In this document: positions 5,768 to 12,766 of the stretch, piece after piece
Numbering within the stretch: position 1 is the first letter of the stretch
Layout of the letters: the number at the start of each line of letters is the position of its first letter
Assembly: GCA_036524115.1 (NCBI GenBank)
Contig: DATDCY010000141.1
Span: 1-18,657, forward strand
Reading direction: 5' to 3'
Length of the DNA: 18,657 bases
Origin: a bacterium
GTDB taxonomy: Bacteria > JAUVQV01 > DATDCY01
Notes under the pieces: generated by a model
Database searches by the model: none
What the model was told of the DNA's origin: nothing
Seen by the model: the letters and a program-made list of their open reading frames with translations, nothing else
Made by a program: the position numbers and the translations under genes

Positions 5768-7218
5768 TAGCGCTGCGCCGGGGCGAGCGTCAGCGTCCCG
5801 GGCTTCACGCCGGGGGTCGTCGCCACCGTGCCGTCGGGCCAGGTGACGGACAGGTCGCAGGCGACGCCGGCCGGCAGGTGGAACACGAGCTCGGCCGGCC
5901 CCTGAGAGCAGACCCCGTAGCCGGTCTGCAGCTCCCGCGTCGCGAGCAGCGCCTCGGGCTTCCCGGCCGAACCGGCCCGGTAGATCCTCGCCACCGCCCC
6001 CACGGATGCCGCGCCGGCAGGGACGCGGACCTTCAGGGCGCGCGCGCCGCCCAGTTCGTTGCGGTACAGGCGGTTGCGCCCCTCGAAGTTGGTGACGTAC
6101 AGGTCGAGGTCCCCGTCGCCGTCGAGATCGGCCAGCGCGATGCCGTCGTTGCGCGTCTGGCCGCCGAGGCCGGTGACGCCCGTGACGTCGGCGAAGCGGC
6201 CGCCGCCGAGGTTGCGTAAGACGCGCGCCGGGCCTGCGAAGCCTGCGACGACCAGGTCCGTGAGCAGGTCCCCGTCGACGTCCCCCGCCGTGGCGCCGAC
6301 GCTCCTGCCGGAGGCCAGGCCCGACGCGGCCGTCACGTCCGTGAAGCGCCCGCCGCCGTCGTTGCGGAACAGCCGGTCCGGCCCGTCGAGGTTCGTGAAG
6401 AGCAGATCGGACCGCCCCTGGCCATGGAAGTCCGCGGCAACGACGCCGATGGCCCAGTCGATACCAGTGACGCCCGAGCGCGCCGTCCAGTCCTCGAAGG
6501 TCCCGTTGCCGCGGTTGCGATAGAGCCGCGCGCCCTGCGGCAGCCCGCGCGCGCCGCACGCGGCGACGACGTCCGGCCAGCCGTCGCCGTCGAAGTCCGT
6601 GGACACCGCGCCCCAGCACTTCGCCGCCGGGCCCAGGCCGGCGTCCGCCGCCTCGGTGAACGAGCCCCCCCCCCCGCGCTTGTCACCCCGGTACAGCACG
6701 TTGCCGCTCCACCCGGCGACGAACAGGTCCGCGGCCCCGTCGCGGTCCGCATCCAGCGCGAGCGCGGAGATCCCGTTCTTCCGCCCCGGCGCGCCCAGCT
6801 GCGCCCCCCGCTCCACGAAGGTCCCGTCAGCGCGCTGCAGGTAGACGCCGTTGGCGCCCGGGACGTGCTCGCCGCGCACGACATAGACGTCCGGGCGCCC
6901 GTCCCCGTCCAGGTCCCAGACGACGGCGCCGATCCCGACGGCGCTCTCCAGCCCCTTGGCCGCGGTACCGTCGTCGAAGGCGAAGCCGCCGCGGTTGACG
7001 AGCAGGCGACAGCGGCCGCGCGGCACCGGCAGGAAGATTTCCGGCAGCCCGTCGGCGTTCAGGTCGACGATGTTGACGCCTTCCCCGTACTTGAGGGACG
7101 GGACCGCGGCGGTCGCCGTGACGTCGGTGAACCAGGAGCCGCCCGCAGCCGCTGCGGCCTGCGCCGCGAGCAGAACGCCGGACAGTGCCACCGCCACGCA
7201 GCCGCCGGCGCCCGCCAC
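5767..7218 (-). CDS. Secreted seven-bladed FG-GAP propeller with ASPIC/UnbV C-terminal domain
   Basis: A 483-residue exported protein (hydrophobic N-terminus, residues 5-25) with seven FG-GAP/VCBS repeats, each marked by a calcium-loop D-x-D-x-D-G-like motif. They begin at about residues 52 (DLNADG), 102 (DLDGDG), 156 (DADRDG), 208 (DFDGDG), 263 (DFHGQG), 313 (DVDGDL) and 364 (DLDGDG). Loops five and six have lost acidic ligands. Residues 405-480 match the ASPIC/UnbV domain ('VGAVARIYRAG', 'RELQTGYGVCSQGPAE', 'LSVTWPDG'). Such proteins are extracellular or periplasmic and probably bind ligands or partners. The start is GTG at 7218, two bases after the preceding gene's stop, with GGAG five bases upstream. 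The open frame continues far upstream only as a shadow of that gene. Eleven consecutive G residues occur inside the gene. It is the last gene of the nine-gene run. Confidence 0.88.
   Translation of the reverse strand: MAGAGGCVAVALSGVLLAAQAAAAAGGSWFTDVTATAAVPSLKYGEGVNIVDLNADGLPEIFLPVPRGRCRLLVNRGGFAFDDGTAAKGLESAVGIGAVVWDLDGDGRPDVYVVRGEHVPGANGVYLQRADGTFVERGAQLGAPGRKNGISALALDADRDGAADLFVAGWSGNVLYRGDKRGGGGSFTEAADAGLGPAAKCWGAVSTDFDGDGWPDVVAACGARGLPQGARLYRNRGNGTFEDWTARSGVTGIDWAIGVVAADFHGQGRSDLLFTNLDGPDRLFRNDGGGRFTDVTAASGLASGRSVGATAGDVDGDLLTDLVVAGFAGPARVLRNLGGGRFADVTGVTGLGGQTRNDGIALADLDGDGDLDLYVTNFEGRNRLYRNELGGARALKVRVPAGAASVGAVARIYRAGSAGKPEALLATRELQTGYGVCSQGPAELVFHLPAGVACDLSVTWPDGTVATTPGVKPGTLTLAPAQR
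6665..6675. repeat. Homopolymer tract C11 (G11 on the coding strand)
   Basis: Eleven consecutive C residues on the plus strand fall inside the FG-GAP/UnbV gene and encode a glycine run between blades three and four. The frame is intact at this length. Such tracts are prone to slippage both in cells and in sequencing. Confidence 0.8.
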
Positions 7219-7220
7219 GC

Positions 7221-8306
7221 CTACTCCACGGGGTTGACGACGATGTCGATGCCGCGCAGCTTCTCGCCGGTCTTGATCTTCACCGAGTGGTCCTCGGTGC
7301 CGGCGTACCATCCCTGCAGGTCCCCGCGCTCGGCCGGACCGCCGATGGTGTTCCGGGCACCGATGAAGTACTCGCCGCCCTCGGGCAGGTCGATCGCGAA
7401 CGAGCCGTCCGCGCCCGTCAGTGCGATGAAGTCCGGCTTCTGCGTCATCATCGAGTCGCGGAAGGCGCTCGCGTAGACGCCCGCGACCGGCTTGCCCGCG
7501 GCGTCGCGGACCACGCCCGCGACGACCGTCTCGCCCGCCTTGGCCGTCCCGCCGAGGGTGATGTCCTGGCCGCCCTCCTTGACCTTCACCAGCTTCGTGG
7601 AGGTGTTGATCGAGACCAGCGTGTAGGCGTCCTTGCGCACCTCCACCGGGTTGAGGTGCGCGAACCCGAAGAGCCCCCCCTCGCCGAGCGGACCCATCCG
7701 GTCGTCGCCGGCGCGCTTGCGCGCCACCACGTAGTACTTCCCCTCCTCCAGGTTGAACGAGAAGGCGCCCCTGGGGTCCGTCAGCACCGACGCGTAGCCG
7801 ATGCCGCGGAAGATGCTCTCGCCGTCCTGGTAGAGCGTGACGCGGGCGCGGTCGAGCGGCGCGCCGTCCTGGTAGACCGTGCCGCGGATCCCGGTGCCGC
7901 CGGGGCGGGAGTTCTCGCCCGTGCCGATGATCGGGCTGCAGTTGATGCCGAGGTTGATCGTCGTCCCCTCGCCCAGCAGCACGGGGTTGCCGCCGTAATA
8001 GGCGAAGTAATCGCCCGGGGCCAGTTCGCCCGCGGGACCGGCGGCGGCCTTTCGCGCCACGACGAAGTACTTCCCCGGCGGCAGTCGCGCCTCGAAGAGC
8101 CCGTCCGCGGCGGTGGGCCCGGCCTCGTAGTCGCCGGGTCCCCGGAAGCCGGCCGCGTAGCCCTTGTAGAGAAACACCTTGGCACCCTCGAGGGCCTTGC
8201 CCTCCGAGGTGACCTTGCCCTTGATGACGCCCGTCCCCTGCGCGGAACACACCGCGGGGGCCAGCAGCAGGGCGAAGAGCGCGAGTACCCCCTCAAGCCG
8301 GCGCAT
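7221..8306 (-). CDS. Secreted three-module carboxypeptidase-regulatory-like protein (paralogue 2)
   Basis: A 361-residue protein with a Sec signal (MRRLEG, hydrophobic core, cleavage near CSA-Q) followed by three modules. Module A, about 25-122, has 'PPGKYFVVARKAAAG' and 'YFAYYGGNPVLL'. Module B, about 137-238, has 'EEGKYYVVARKRAG' and 'LFGFAHLNPVEV'. Module C, about 260-361, has 'GGEYFIGARNTIGGPAERG' and ends 'GIDIVVNPVE'. It is clearly paralogous to the proteins at 3685, 8329 and 11958. The modules resemble CarboxypepD_reg/Cna-B-like beta-sandwiches and carry no visible enzyme site. The ATG at 8306 has a GGGAGGA ribosome binding site nine bases upstream. The gene sits 22 bases after paralogue 3 and 2 bases before the propeller, inside the same operon. 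A surface or periplasmic structural role is inferred. Confidence 0.83.
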   Translation of the reverse strand: MRRLEGVLALFALLLAPAVCSAQGTGVIKGKVTSEGKALEGAKVFLYKGYAAGFRGPGDYEAGPTAADGLFEARLPPGKYFVVARKAAAGPAGELAPGDYFAYYGGNPVLLGEGTTINLGINCSPIIGTGENSRPGGTGIRGTVYQDGAPLDRARVTLYQDGESIFRGIGYASVLTDPRGAFSFNLEEGKYYVVARKRAGDDRMGPLGEGGLFGFAHLNPVEVRKDAYTLVSINTSTKLVKVKEGGQDITLGGTAKAGETVVAGVVRDAAGKPVAGVYASAFRDSMMTQKPDFIALTGADGSFAIDLPEGGEYFIGARNTIGGPAERGDLQGWYAGTEDHSVKIKTGEKLRGIDIVVNPVE

Positions 8307-8328
8307 GCCTCACCATCCTCCCTTCGGG

Positions 8329-9378
8329 TCAGTCCCCCTCGTAGCGGGAGACCGTGATCATGATCTTCCTGCCCGTGCCCGTGACCAGCGCCTTGCCGCG
8401 CCACTCGCCCCGCTCGATCGGGCCGCCGAGGCCCGAGCGCGCGAGCAGGTGGAACGTCCCGACCGCCGCGCGGACCCGGAACGCGCCCTTCGCGTCCGTC
8501 GGCCCCGCGACGAACGCGGGCGTGCCCGAGAGCGCCTCGTCCGCGTAGAAGAGGACGTAGACGCCCGCCTGCGGCGTGCCCGCGCCGTCGGTGACGATCC
8601 CCTCGAACCAGCCGCCGCTCGGCCCGTCCGCCGGCAGGTTCTTCTCGAGGAGGTCGACGCGGGTCGTCATCTCGACGTCGACCCTGGCAAACGCCCCCGC
8701 CTTCACCTCCACGGGGTTGCCCGGGAAGTAGCCGACGTAGTCGTCGCGCCCCGGCGGCCCGTACATGCCGCCGGCCTGCCGCTTGCGCGCCAGGACGTAG
8801 TAGCGCCCGGGCGGGAGCTTGATGCGGAAGCGGCCGTCCTCGCCGACCGGCGTCGCCGACAGCCCCATCCCGCGGAAGTTGGCCTTCGCGTCGGCGTAGA
8901 CCTGGAGGTAGGCGCGGCCGAGGGGCTTGCCCTCGAAGAGGATGGCCCCGGCGATGCCGGCGCCCTCGCCGGCGGCCGGCGCCTGCCGCTCGCCGACGCG
9001 CACCATGTTGAAGGCAACGCGGGTCGTCTTGCCCGCCTCTACGACCACGGGGCTGCCGAGGTAGTAGCTGAAGAGGTCGCCGGGCTTGCCCGGGAAGGGC
9101 CAGGGCTTGCCCGACGCGCGCACCGCCAGCAGGTGGTAGCTCCCGGGCTTGAGGGGCAGGCGGTACGCGCCATTCTCGTCGGTGGGCGCCGAGACGGCGA
9201 CGGGAACCGAGGCCTGGTTCGGGCCGGCGTGGTCGAACGCCAGCACCACCACGCCCGGCGCGAACTCGCTGCGCAGCGCGGCCACGCCCTCCACGCCGCT
9301 TTCGGCGGCACGGGCCGCGCCGGCCGCAGCCAGCGCCGCCGCGAGGAAGCATGCCGCCGCCCATCCCCTGCGTCCCAT
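8329..9378 (-). CDS. Secreted three-module carboxypeptidase-regulatory-like protein (paralogue 3)
   Basis: A 349-residue protein with a Sec signal (MGRRGW, alanine-rich core, cleavage near ARA-AE) and the same A-B-C module order as its neighbours. Module A (about 28-127) is the most divergent but keeps 'GDLFSYYLGSPVVVEAG'. Module B (about 141-240) has 'ILFEGKPLGRAYLQVYAD', 'PPGRYYVLARKRQAGG' and 'YVGYFPGNPVEVKAG'. Module C (about 257-345) keeps 'FHLLARSGLGGPIERGEWRG' but ends 'ITVSRYEGD' instead of the usual V-D-I-x-V-x-x-V-E tail. The ATG at 9378 has GAAGAG five bases upstream and is better placed than GTG at 9384. It lies 57 bases downstream of the membrane ferredoxin gene. It has no recognisable catalytic residues; its function is unknown. 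Confidence 0.82.
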   Translation of the reverse strand: MGRRGWAAACFLAAALAAAGAARAAESGVEGVAALRSEFAPGVVVLAFDHAGPNQASVPVAVSAPTDENGAYRLPLKPGSYHLLAVRASGKPWPFPGKPGDLFSYYLGSPVVVEAGKTTRVAFNMVRVGERQAPAAGEGAGIAGAILFEGKPLGRAYLQVYADAKANFRGMGLSATPVGEDGRFRIKLPPGRYYVLARKRQAGGMYGPPGRDDYVGYFPGNPVEVKAGAFARVDVEMTTRVDLLEKNLPADGPSGGWFEGIVTDGAGTPQAGVYVLFYADEALSGTPAFVAGPTDAKGAFRVRAAVGTFHLLARSGLGGPIERGEWRGKALVTGTGRKIMITVSRYEGD

Positions 9379-9435
9379 CGCCACTCTTCTACCTCGCTTT
9401 CCCGAAAAGGATGCCGTCGCCCGCCGCGCGGCGCC

Positions 9436-11040
9436 TCACCCGCGCGGGCCGCGGAAGAGCCACTCCTTGATGCAGGCGATGAGCACGGCGCCGAGCAGCA
9501 GGGCGCCGGCCCGGAAGACCGCCGCCCCGCGGCGCGCCGCCGGCGTCCCCGCGCCGTAGCTGCGGGCGCCGATCCTTCCCGCCGACCAGAGCGACGCGCA
9601 GAGCCCTGCCGCGGCGAGCGCCACCGCGCCCCAGCGGACCGCGGTGAGCGGCGCGAGGCTGTCGGGGGCCGCGAGGACCAGCAGCTGGTTGATCGCGACC
9701 GAGGTCTGCACGCCTGCCGGGTCCCGCAGGGCGAGCGGGAGGTAGGCGGCCTTCTCGTTGAGCTTGACGAGGGCGAAGGCGCCGTAGGCCCCCATGATCA
9801 GCGGGATGAAGGCGTAGCCGTAGGCCGCGATGTAGCCCCAGACGGTGTGTCGCCGGGCGCTCCAGCCCCCCTCGCGGCGCCGCGCCTCCTCGTCGATCTC
9901 CGCCGCGCCGTAGACCGCCGCGGCCGCCGCCTCCTCCGGCCCCGCCAGCGGCGTGACGCTCACCTCGGACACGAGCTTGGCGATCATGCCGAGCGCCAGG
10001 AAGAACGCCAGCGGCCAGAGCAGGAAGCCGGTGAAGAGCAGCACGCCCTTGAGCACCGCCGGCGGCGCGCCGGCGATGGCCGACGCCACCGCGGCGGCGG
10101 GCCACTCGACCACCTCGCGCAGGCCGGCCCAGAAGCGCGCGAGCCGGTAGAAGACCAGCCCGGCGAGGACGACGATGAGCAGCGCCTCGCTGCGGTCGCG
10201 GGCCGCCTCGCGCCAGAGGCCGCTCCCCCAGGCGCGGCCTCCCCAGCGCAGGTTGTCGTAAGGGCAGTTCTTCAGGCACTGGGTGCACATCAGGCACGAA
10301 GGCCCGGGCGCCGCCTCGGGCGGGAAGATGTAGGCCGGGCACCCGGGGCGCTTGTGCGCGAACACGCTGCGCCGGCCCGGCCACGCGAGGCGGTACCAGC
10401 GCGTGCTGCCGTAGAAGCAGGCCTTGCTCTCGCAGCGGCGGCAGACCTCCTGGTCCTTCGAGGCCACCTCCACGGGCGCCAGCCGCGAGCCGAGCGACAC
10501 CATCCCGCCGACGGGGCACCAGAAGCGGCAGAAGACGCGGCCGCGGAACACCGCGCCGGCGCCCGCCGCGGCGACCAGCACCAGTCCGAGCATCCAGGCG
10601 GTGCGGTCCGGCCACCGGTTGAGCCCGAAGATCTCGGCAGCCATGTTGAAGCCCAGCAGCAGGAGCGCCATGATCCCGAGGTTCTGGAGGCGGCGGGGAT
10701 AGGCGATCCCGGCGCCCGCGCGGGCCGCCAGGTCGTTGCACCAACCGACCGGGCAGACGGTGCACCAGAGGCGGCCGATTGCCGGCAGCAGCAACACCAG
10801 GGCCATCAGCCAGAGGACCCAGAACCCGAGCGTCGCGAGGTTGGTGTAGAGCAGCGGGACCGTGCCGCCGCCCGGGACGCCATGGCGCCCCCAACCCGCC
10901 GCGATCATCCCCCCGAGGACGCCGAGTGCCAGCGCCTGCAGAACGGCCGGGAAGAACGGACTCTTCCAGACCCGGCCCGCGCCTTTCGCGCCGGCGGCCG
11001 CGGCGGGCGCGCTCTCAGCGGTAGAGGCTGTAAGGGACAA
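9436..11040 (-). CDS. Membrane 4Fe-4S electron-transfer protein, NapH/NosR-like
   Basis: A 534-residue polytopic membrane protein. It has the NapH/NosR/CcoG-type pair of membrane-edge cysteine motifs, 'CTVCPVGWC' (93-101) and 'CRFWCPVGG' (171-179). An iron-sulfur part follows with C-x2-C-x4-C (200-208), Cys 234 and C-x2-C-x2-C-x3-C-P (249-260), enough for about two 4Fe-4S clusters. Further transmembrane segments occur up to the C-terminus, more than in simple NapH. Proteins of this group move electrons between the quinone pool and periplasmic partners, and that role is inferred here. The likely start is TTG at 11040, overlapping the HEAT-repeat gene by 26 bases; no ATG or GTG is available before the first membrane helix. 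It is the sixth gene of the operon and the second membrane Fe-S protein in it. The terminal partner is not identifiable. Confidence 0.8.
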   Translation of the reverse strand: MSLTASTAESAPAAAAGAKGAGRVWKSPFFPAVLQALALGVLGGMIAAGWGRHGVPGGGTVPLLYTNLATLGFWVLWLMALVLLLPAIGRLWCTVCPVGWCNDLAARAGAGIAYPRRLQNLGIMALLLLGFNMAAEIFGLNRWPDRTAWMLGLVLVAAAGAGAVFRGRVFCRFWCPVGGMVSLGSRLAPVEVASKDQEVCRRCESKACFYGSTRWYRLAWPGRRSVFAHKRPGCPAYIFPPEAAPGPSCLMCTQCLKNCPYDNLRWGGRAWGSGLWREAARDRSEALLIVVLAGLVFYRLARFWAGLREVVEWPAAAVASAIAGAPPAVLKGVLLFTGFLLWPLAFFLALGMIAKLVSEVSVTPLAGPEEAAAAAVYGAAEIDEEARRREGGWSARRHTVWGYIAAYGYAFIPLIMGAYGAFALVKLNEKAAYLPLALRDPAGVQTSVAINQLLVLAAPDSLAPLTAVRWGAVALAAAGLCASLWSAGRIGARSYGAGTPAARRGAAVFRAGALLLGAVLIACIKEWLFRGPRG

Positions 11041-11989
11041 CCTGTCGACCCTGCTGGTCGCGGTAGGTGACGCGCTCGCCGGTCAGGCTCTCGAGGCCGC
11101 GCGCGGCCCACTCGCGGACGATCCACTCCGGGTCGTCCAGCGAGCGGCGCAGCTGCGGCACCGCGGCCGGGTTGGCCAGGTCGCCCAGCGCCTGGACCGC
11201 GGTGAGGCGCGCGCGCCAGTCCGCGTCGGCCGCCGCGCGCTCGAGCAGCGGCAGCGCGCGGGGGTCGCCGATGCGTCCAAGGGCCCAGAAGAGCACCTCC
11301 GGGTCGACCCTCCCCTCGAGCTTCAGCAGCGGCTCCACCGCCTGCTTCGCCTGCAGCTGACCCAGGGCCCGCGCCGCGTAGTGGCGGACGTCCGCCGAGG
11401 GGTCGCCGAGCGCGGCCAGCAGCGGCTCGAGCGCGTCCGGTCCGAACTTGATGACAGCCCGGGTGGCGAACTTGCGGGTCTCGCCGTCCTCGTCGCCGAG
11501 CGCGCGCACCAGGGCCGGGATCGCCCGGGGATCGCCGATCTCCCCAAGGGCCCAAGCGGCCGCGTAGCGACGAAAGTCCTTCCGGCCCAGCGCCGCGATC
11601 AGCGCGTCGACCCCGTCCTTGGCGGTCAGGGCGCCGAGGGCGCCCGCCGCGTGCTCGCCGACGGCGCGGCTGCCGCTCTCGAGTCCGCGGAGGAGTTCCG
11701 GGACCGCCGGCGCGCCGATGGCGACCGCCGCCTCCCACGCCTGCTGCGCCTGCGCCGGGTCCGCGTTGCCGAAGCGGGTCACGAGCTCGCGCAGCGCGCC
11801 TTGCTCGCCCTTGCCGGCCGCGGCGGTCACCTCCTCGAGGGGACGCCCCGACCACGAGTTGCAGCCCGGCGCGCCCAGCGCGCCGCCGAAGCACACCGCC
11901 GCCACGACCATGGCCGACAGGCTCGACCGAACCGCGCGTCCCCAGGCGCCGGCGCGCCTACCAGACCTTGTGGACCGTGATGTCGACAT
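11015..11989 (-). CDS. HEAT-repeat lipoprotein
   Basis: A 324-residue protein with a basic N-terminus, a hydrophobic segment (about 24-41) and a probable lipobox G-A-P-G-C (Cys 43). The rest is a series of about 30-residue HEAT/PBS-lyase-like helical repeats. These are seen as 'AAAWALGEIGDPRAIPALVRAL', 'YAARALGQLQAKQAVEPLLKL', 'FWALGRIGDPRALPLLERA' and 'AVQALGDLANPAAVPQLRRSL'. Such repeats are protein-binding scaffolds, and nothing suggests phycobilin lyase activity in this context. The ATG at 11989 overlaps the preceding lipoprotein gene by 32 bases. A later ATG at 11911 would remove the basic n-region and is less likely. The stop overlaps the next gene by 26 bases. It probably anchors or assembles the redox or secreted components of the operon; that is inference. 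Confidence 0.85.
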   Translation of the reverse strand: MSTSRSTRSGRRAGAWGRAVRSSLSAMVVAAVCFGGALGAPGCNSWSGRPLEEVTAAAGKGEQGALRELVTRFGNADPAQAQQAWEAAVAIGAPAVPELLRGLESGSRAVGEHAAGALGALTAKDGVDALIAALGRKDFRRYAAAWALGEIGDPRAIPALVRALGDEDGETRKFATRAVIKFGPDALEPLLAALGDPSADVRHYAARALGQLQAKQAVEPLLKLEGRVDPEVLFWALGRIGDPRALPLLERAAADADWRARLTAVQALGDLANPAAVPQLRRSLDDPEWIVREWAARGLESLTGERVTYRDQQGRQVVPYSLYR

Positions 11990-12710
11990 GCTCGATGATC
12001 TGGTTGTCCTTGACGTGAATCGCCGAGGGCTCGACCGCGCCGTCGTCGTAGCGTCCGTAGAGCTCGCCGATCTTCGGCGGGCCGCCGAAGCGATTGCGCG
12101 CCGCCAGGTAGAAGGTGCCGCCCTCCGGGAAGAAGAGCACGTAGCGGCCGTCCGCGCCCGTGGCCTCCGAGACGTATTTCGGCCGCTCGGACATCTGCGG
12201 ATACGTGTAGGCGTGCACGCGGGCGTCCTTCACGGGCGTGCCGTCGCTGTCCGTGATCACGCCGCTGATGCCGGTGCTCGTCGGCGCGGGCGTCGTCGAC
12301 GGCAGGTCCTTCGTCTCGCCGATCTTGCGCAGTGCGACCAGGTCCCGGGTGAAGGTCTCGCCGCCGCGCACGGTGACCGGCCCGATGACCTCGCTGCGGT
12401 AGTCGCCGGTCCGCACCGGTCCGACCGACTCGCCGGCGACCCGGTGGCGCAGCACGAAGAAGTACTTCCCCGGGGGCAGCGCGAGCGAGAACTCGCCCTC
12501 CGGGCCCGTCGGCTGCGACGTCACGAACGCCGGCCCCTTGAGGTCCATCCCCTCGCGGTACACGGAGACGTGGGCCTCCGCCAGCGGCGTGAGGGCCCGG
12601 CCCTTGAAGGTCGCCTGCCCCGAGTCCTGCTTCTGCGCGCAGCCGGCCGCCACGAGCGCCGCCAGCGCGAGCACGGCACCCATCGACATCGCCGCTCTCC
12701 GGTTCACCAT
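11958..12710 (-). CDS. Two-module carboxypeptidase-regulatory-like lipoprotein (paralogue 4)
   Basis: A 250-residue lipoprotein with lipobox L-V-A-A-G-C (Cys 24) and two beta-sandwich modules that correspond to types A and C of its paralogues. The first (about 30-125) has 'PPGKYFFVLRHRVAG' and 'VGPVRTGDY' but lacks the usual Y-Y-x-G-N-P-V. The second (about 145-250) has 'GGTFYLAARNRFGGPPKIGE' and ends 'HVDITVHKVW'. It therefore looks like a version without module B that is membrane-anchored through lipid. An AGGAGA ribosome binding site lies upstream of the ATG, and a perfect TATAAT is 35 bases before the ATG, so it may also be transcribed from an internal promoter. It overlaps the HEAT lipoprotein gene by 32 bases. 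Confidence 0.83.
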   Translation of the reverse strand: MVNRRAAMSMGAVLALAALVAAGCAQKQDSGQATFKGRALTPLAEAHVSVYREGMDLKGPAFVTSQPTGPEGEFSLALPPGKYFFVLRHRVAGESVGPVRTGDYRSEVIGPVTVRGGETFTRDLVALRKIGETKDLPSTTPAPTSTGISGVITDSDGTPVKDARVHAYTYPQMSERPKYVSEATGADGRYVLFFPEGGTFYLAARNRFGGPPKIGELYGRYDDGAVEPSAIHVKDNQIIEHVDITVHKVW

Positions 12711-12744
12711 TCCCTGCTCTCTCCTTGGCCTGTAGGGCGCCGGT

Positions 12745-12750
12745 ATTATA
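12745..12750 (-). promoter_or_regulatory. Consensus -10 hexamer for the lipoprotein gene at 11958-12710
   Basis: The minus strand reads TATAAT exactly, rare in such GC-rich DNA. A transcript starting about seven bases on would have a short leader containing AGGAGA before the ATG at 12710. No good -35 hexamer is seen at 17 bases (CGCCCT), so the promoter is weak or activator-dependent, if real. Confidence 0.4.
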
Positions 12751-12766
12751 CGCGCCTCACGGCGCG
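12751..12766 (-). terminator. GC hairpin with GNRA loop at the end of the TPR gene
   Basis: On the minus strand CGCGCC and GGCGCG form a perfect 6-bp stem around the loop GTGA, which contains the TGA stop of the TPR gene. TATAATACC follows rather than a T-run. It could be a partial terminator or an RNA-stabilising/processing hairpin between operon segments. Confidence 0.35.

Noticed and set aside
7219-8250. N-terminal extension of the FG-GAP/UnbV frame to make an 827-residue protein
   Set aside because: The extension is an out-of-frame shadow of the upstream module gene. A good GTG start with ribosome binding site at 7218 precedes a signal peptide.
7221-8306. Carboxypeptidase activity for the module proteins
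   Set aside because: Only the accessory beta-sandwich domain type is present; no zinc-peptidase motif or catalytic domain is visible.
8179-11070. 963-codon plus-strand open frame opposite the module and ferredoxin genes
   Set aside because: It is antisense to three well-supported genes. Its product is Arg/Ala/Glu-rich and low in complexity with no domain, as expected for stop-poor antisense frames in GC-rich DNA.
11015-11989. Phycobilisome lyase function for the HEAT-repeat protein
   Set aside because: The repeats resemble the PBS-lyase HEAT type, but the protein is a predicted lipoprotein and nothing in the window relates to phycobilins.
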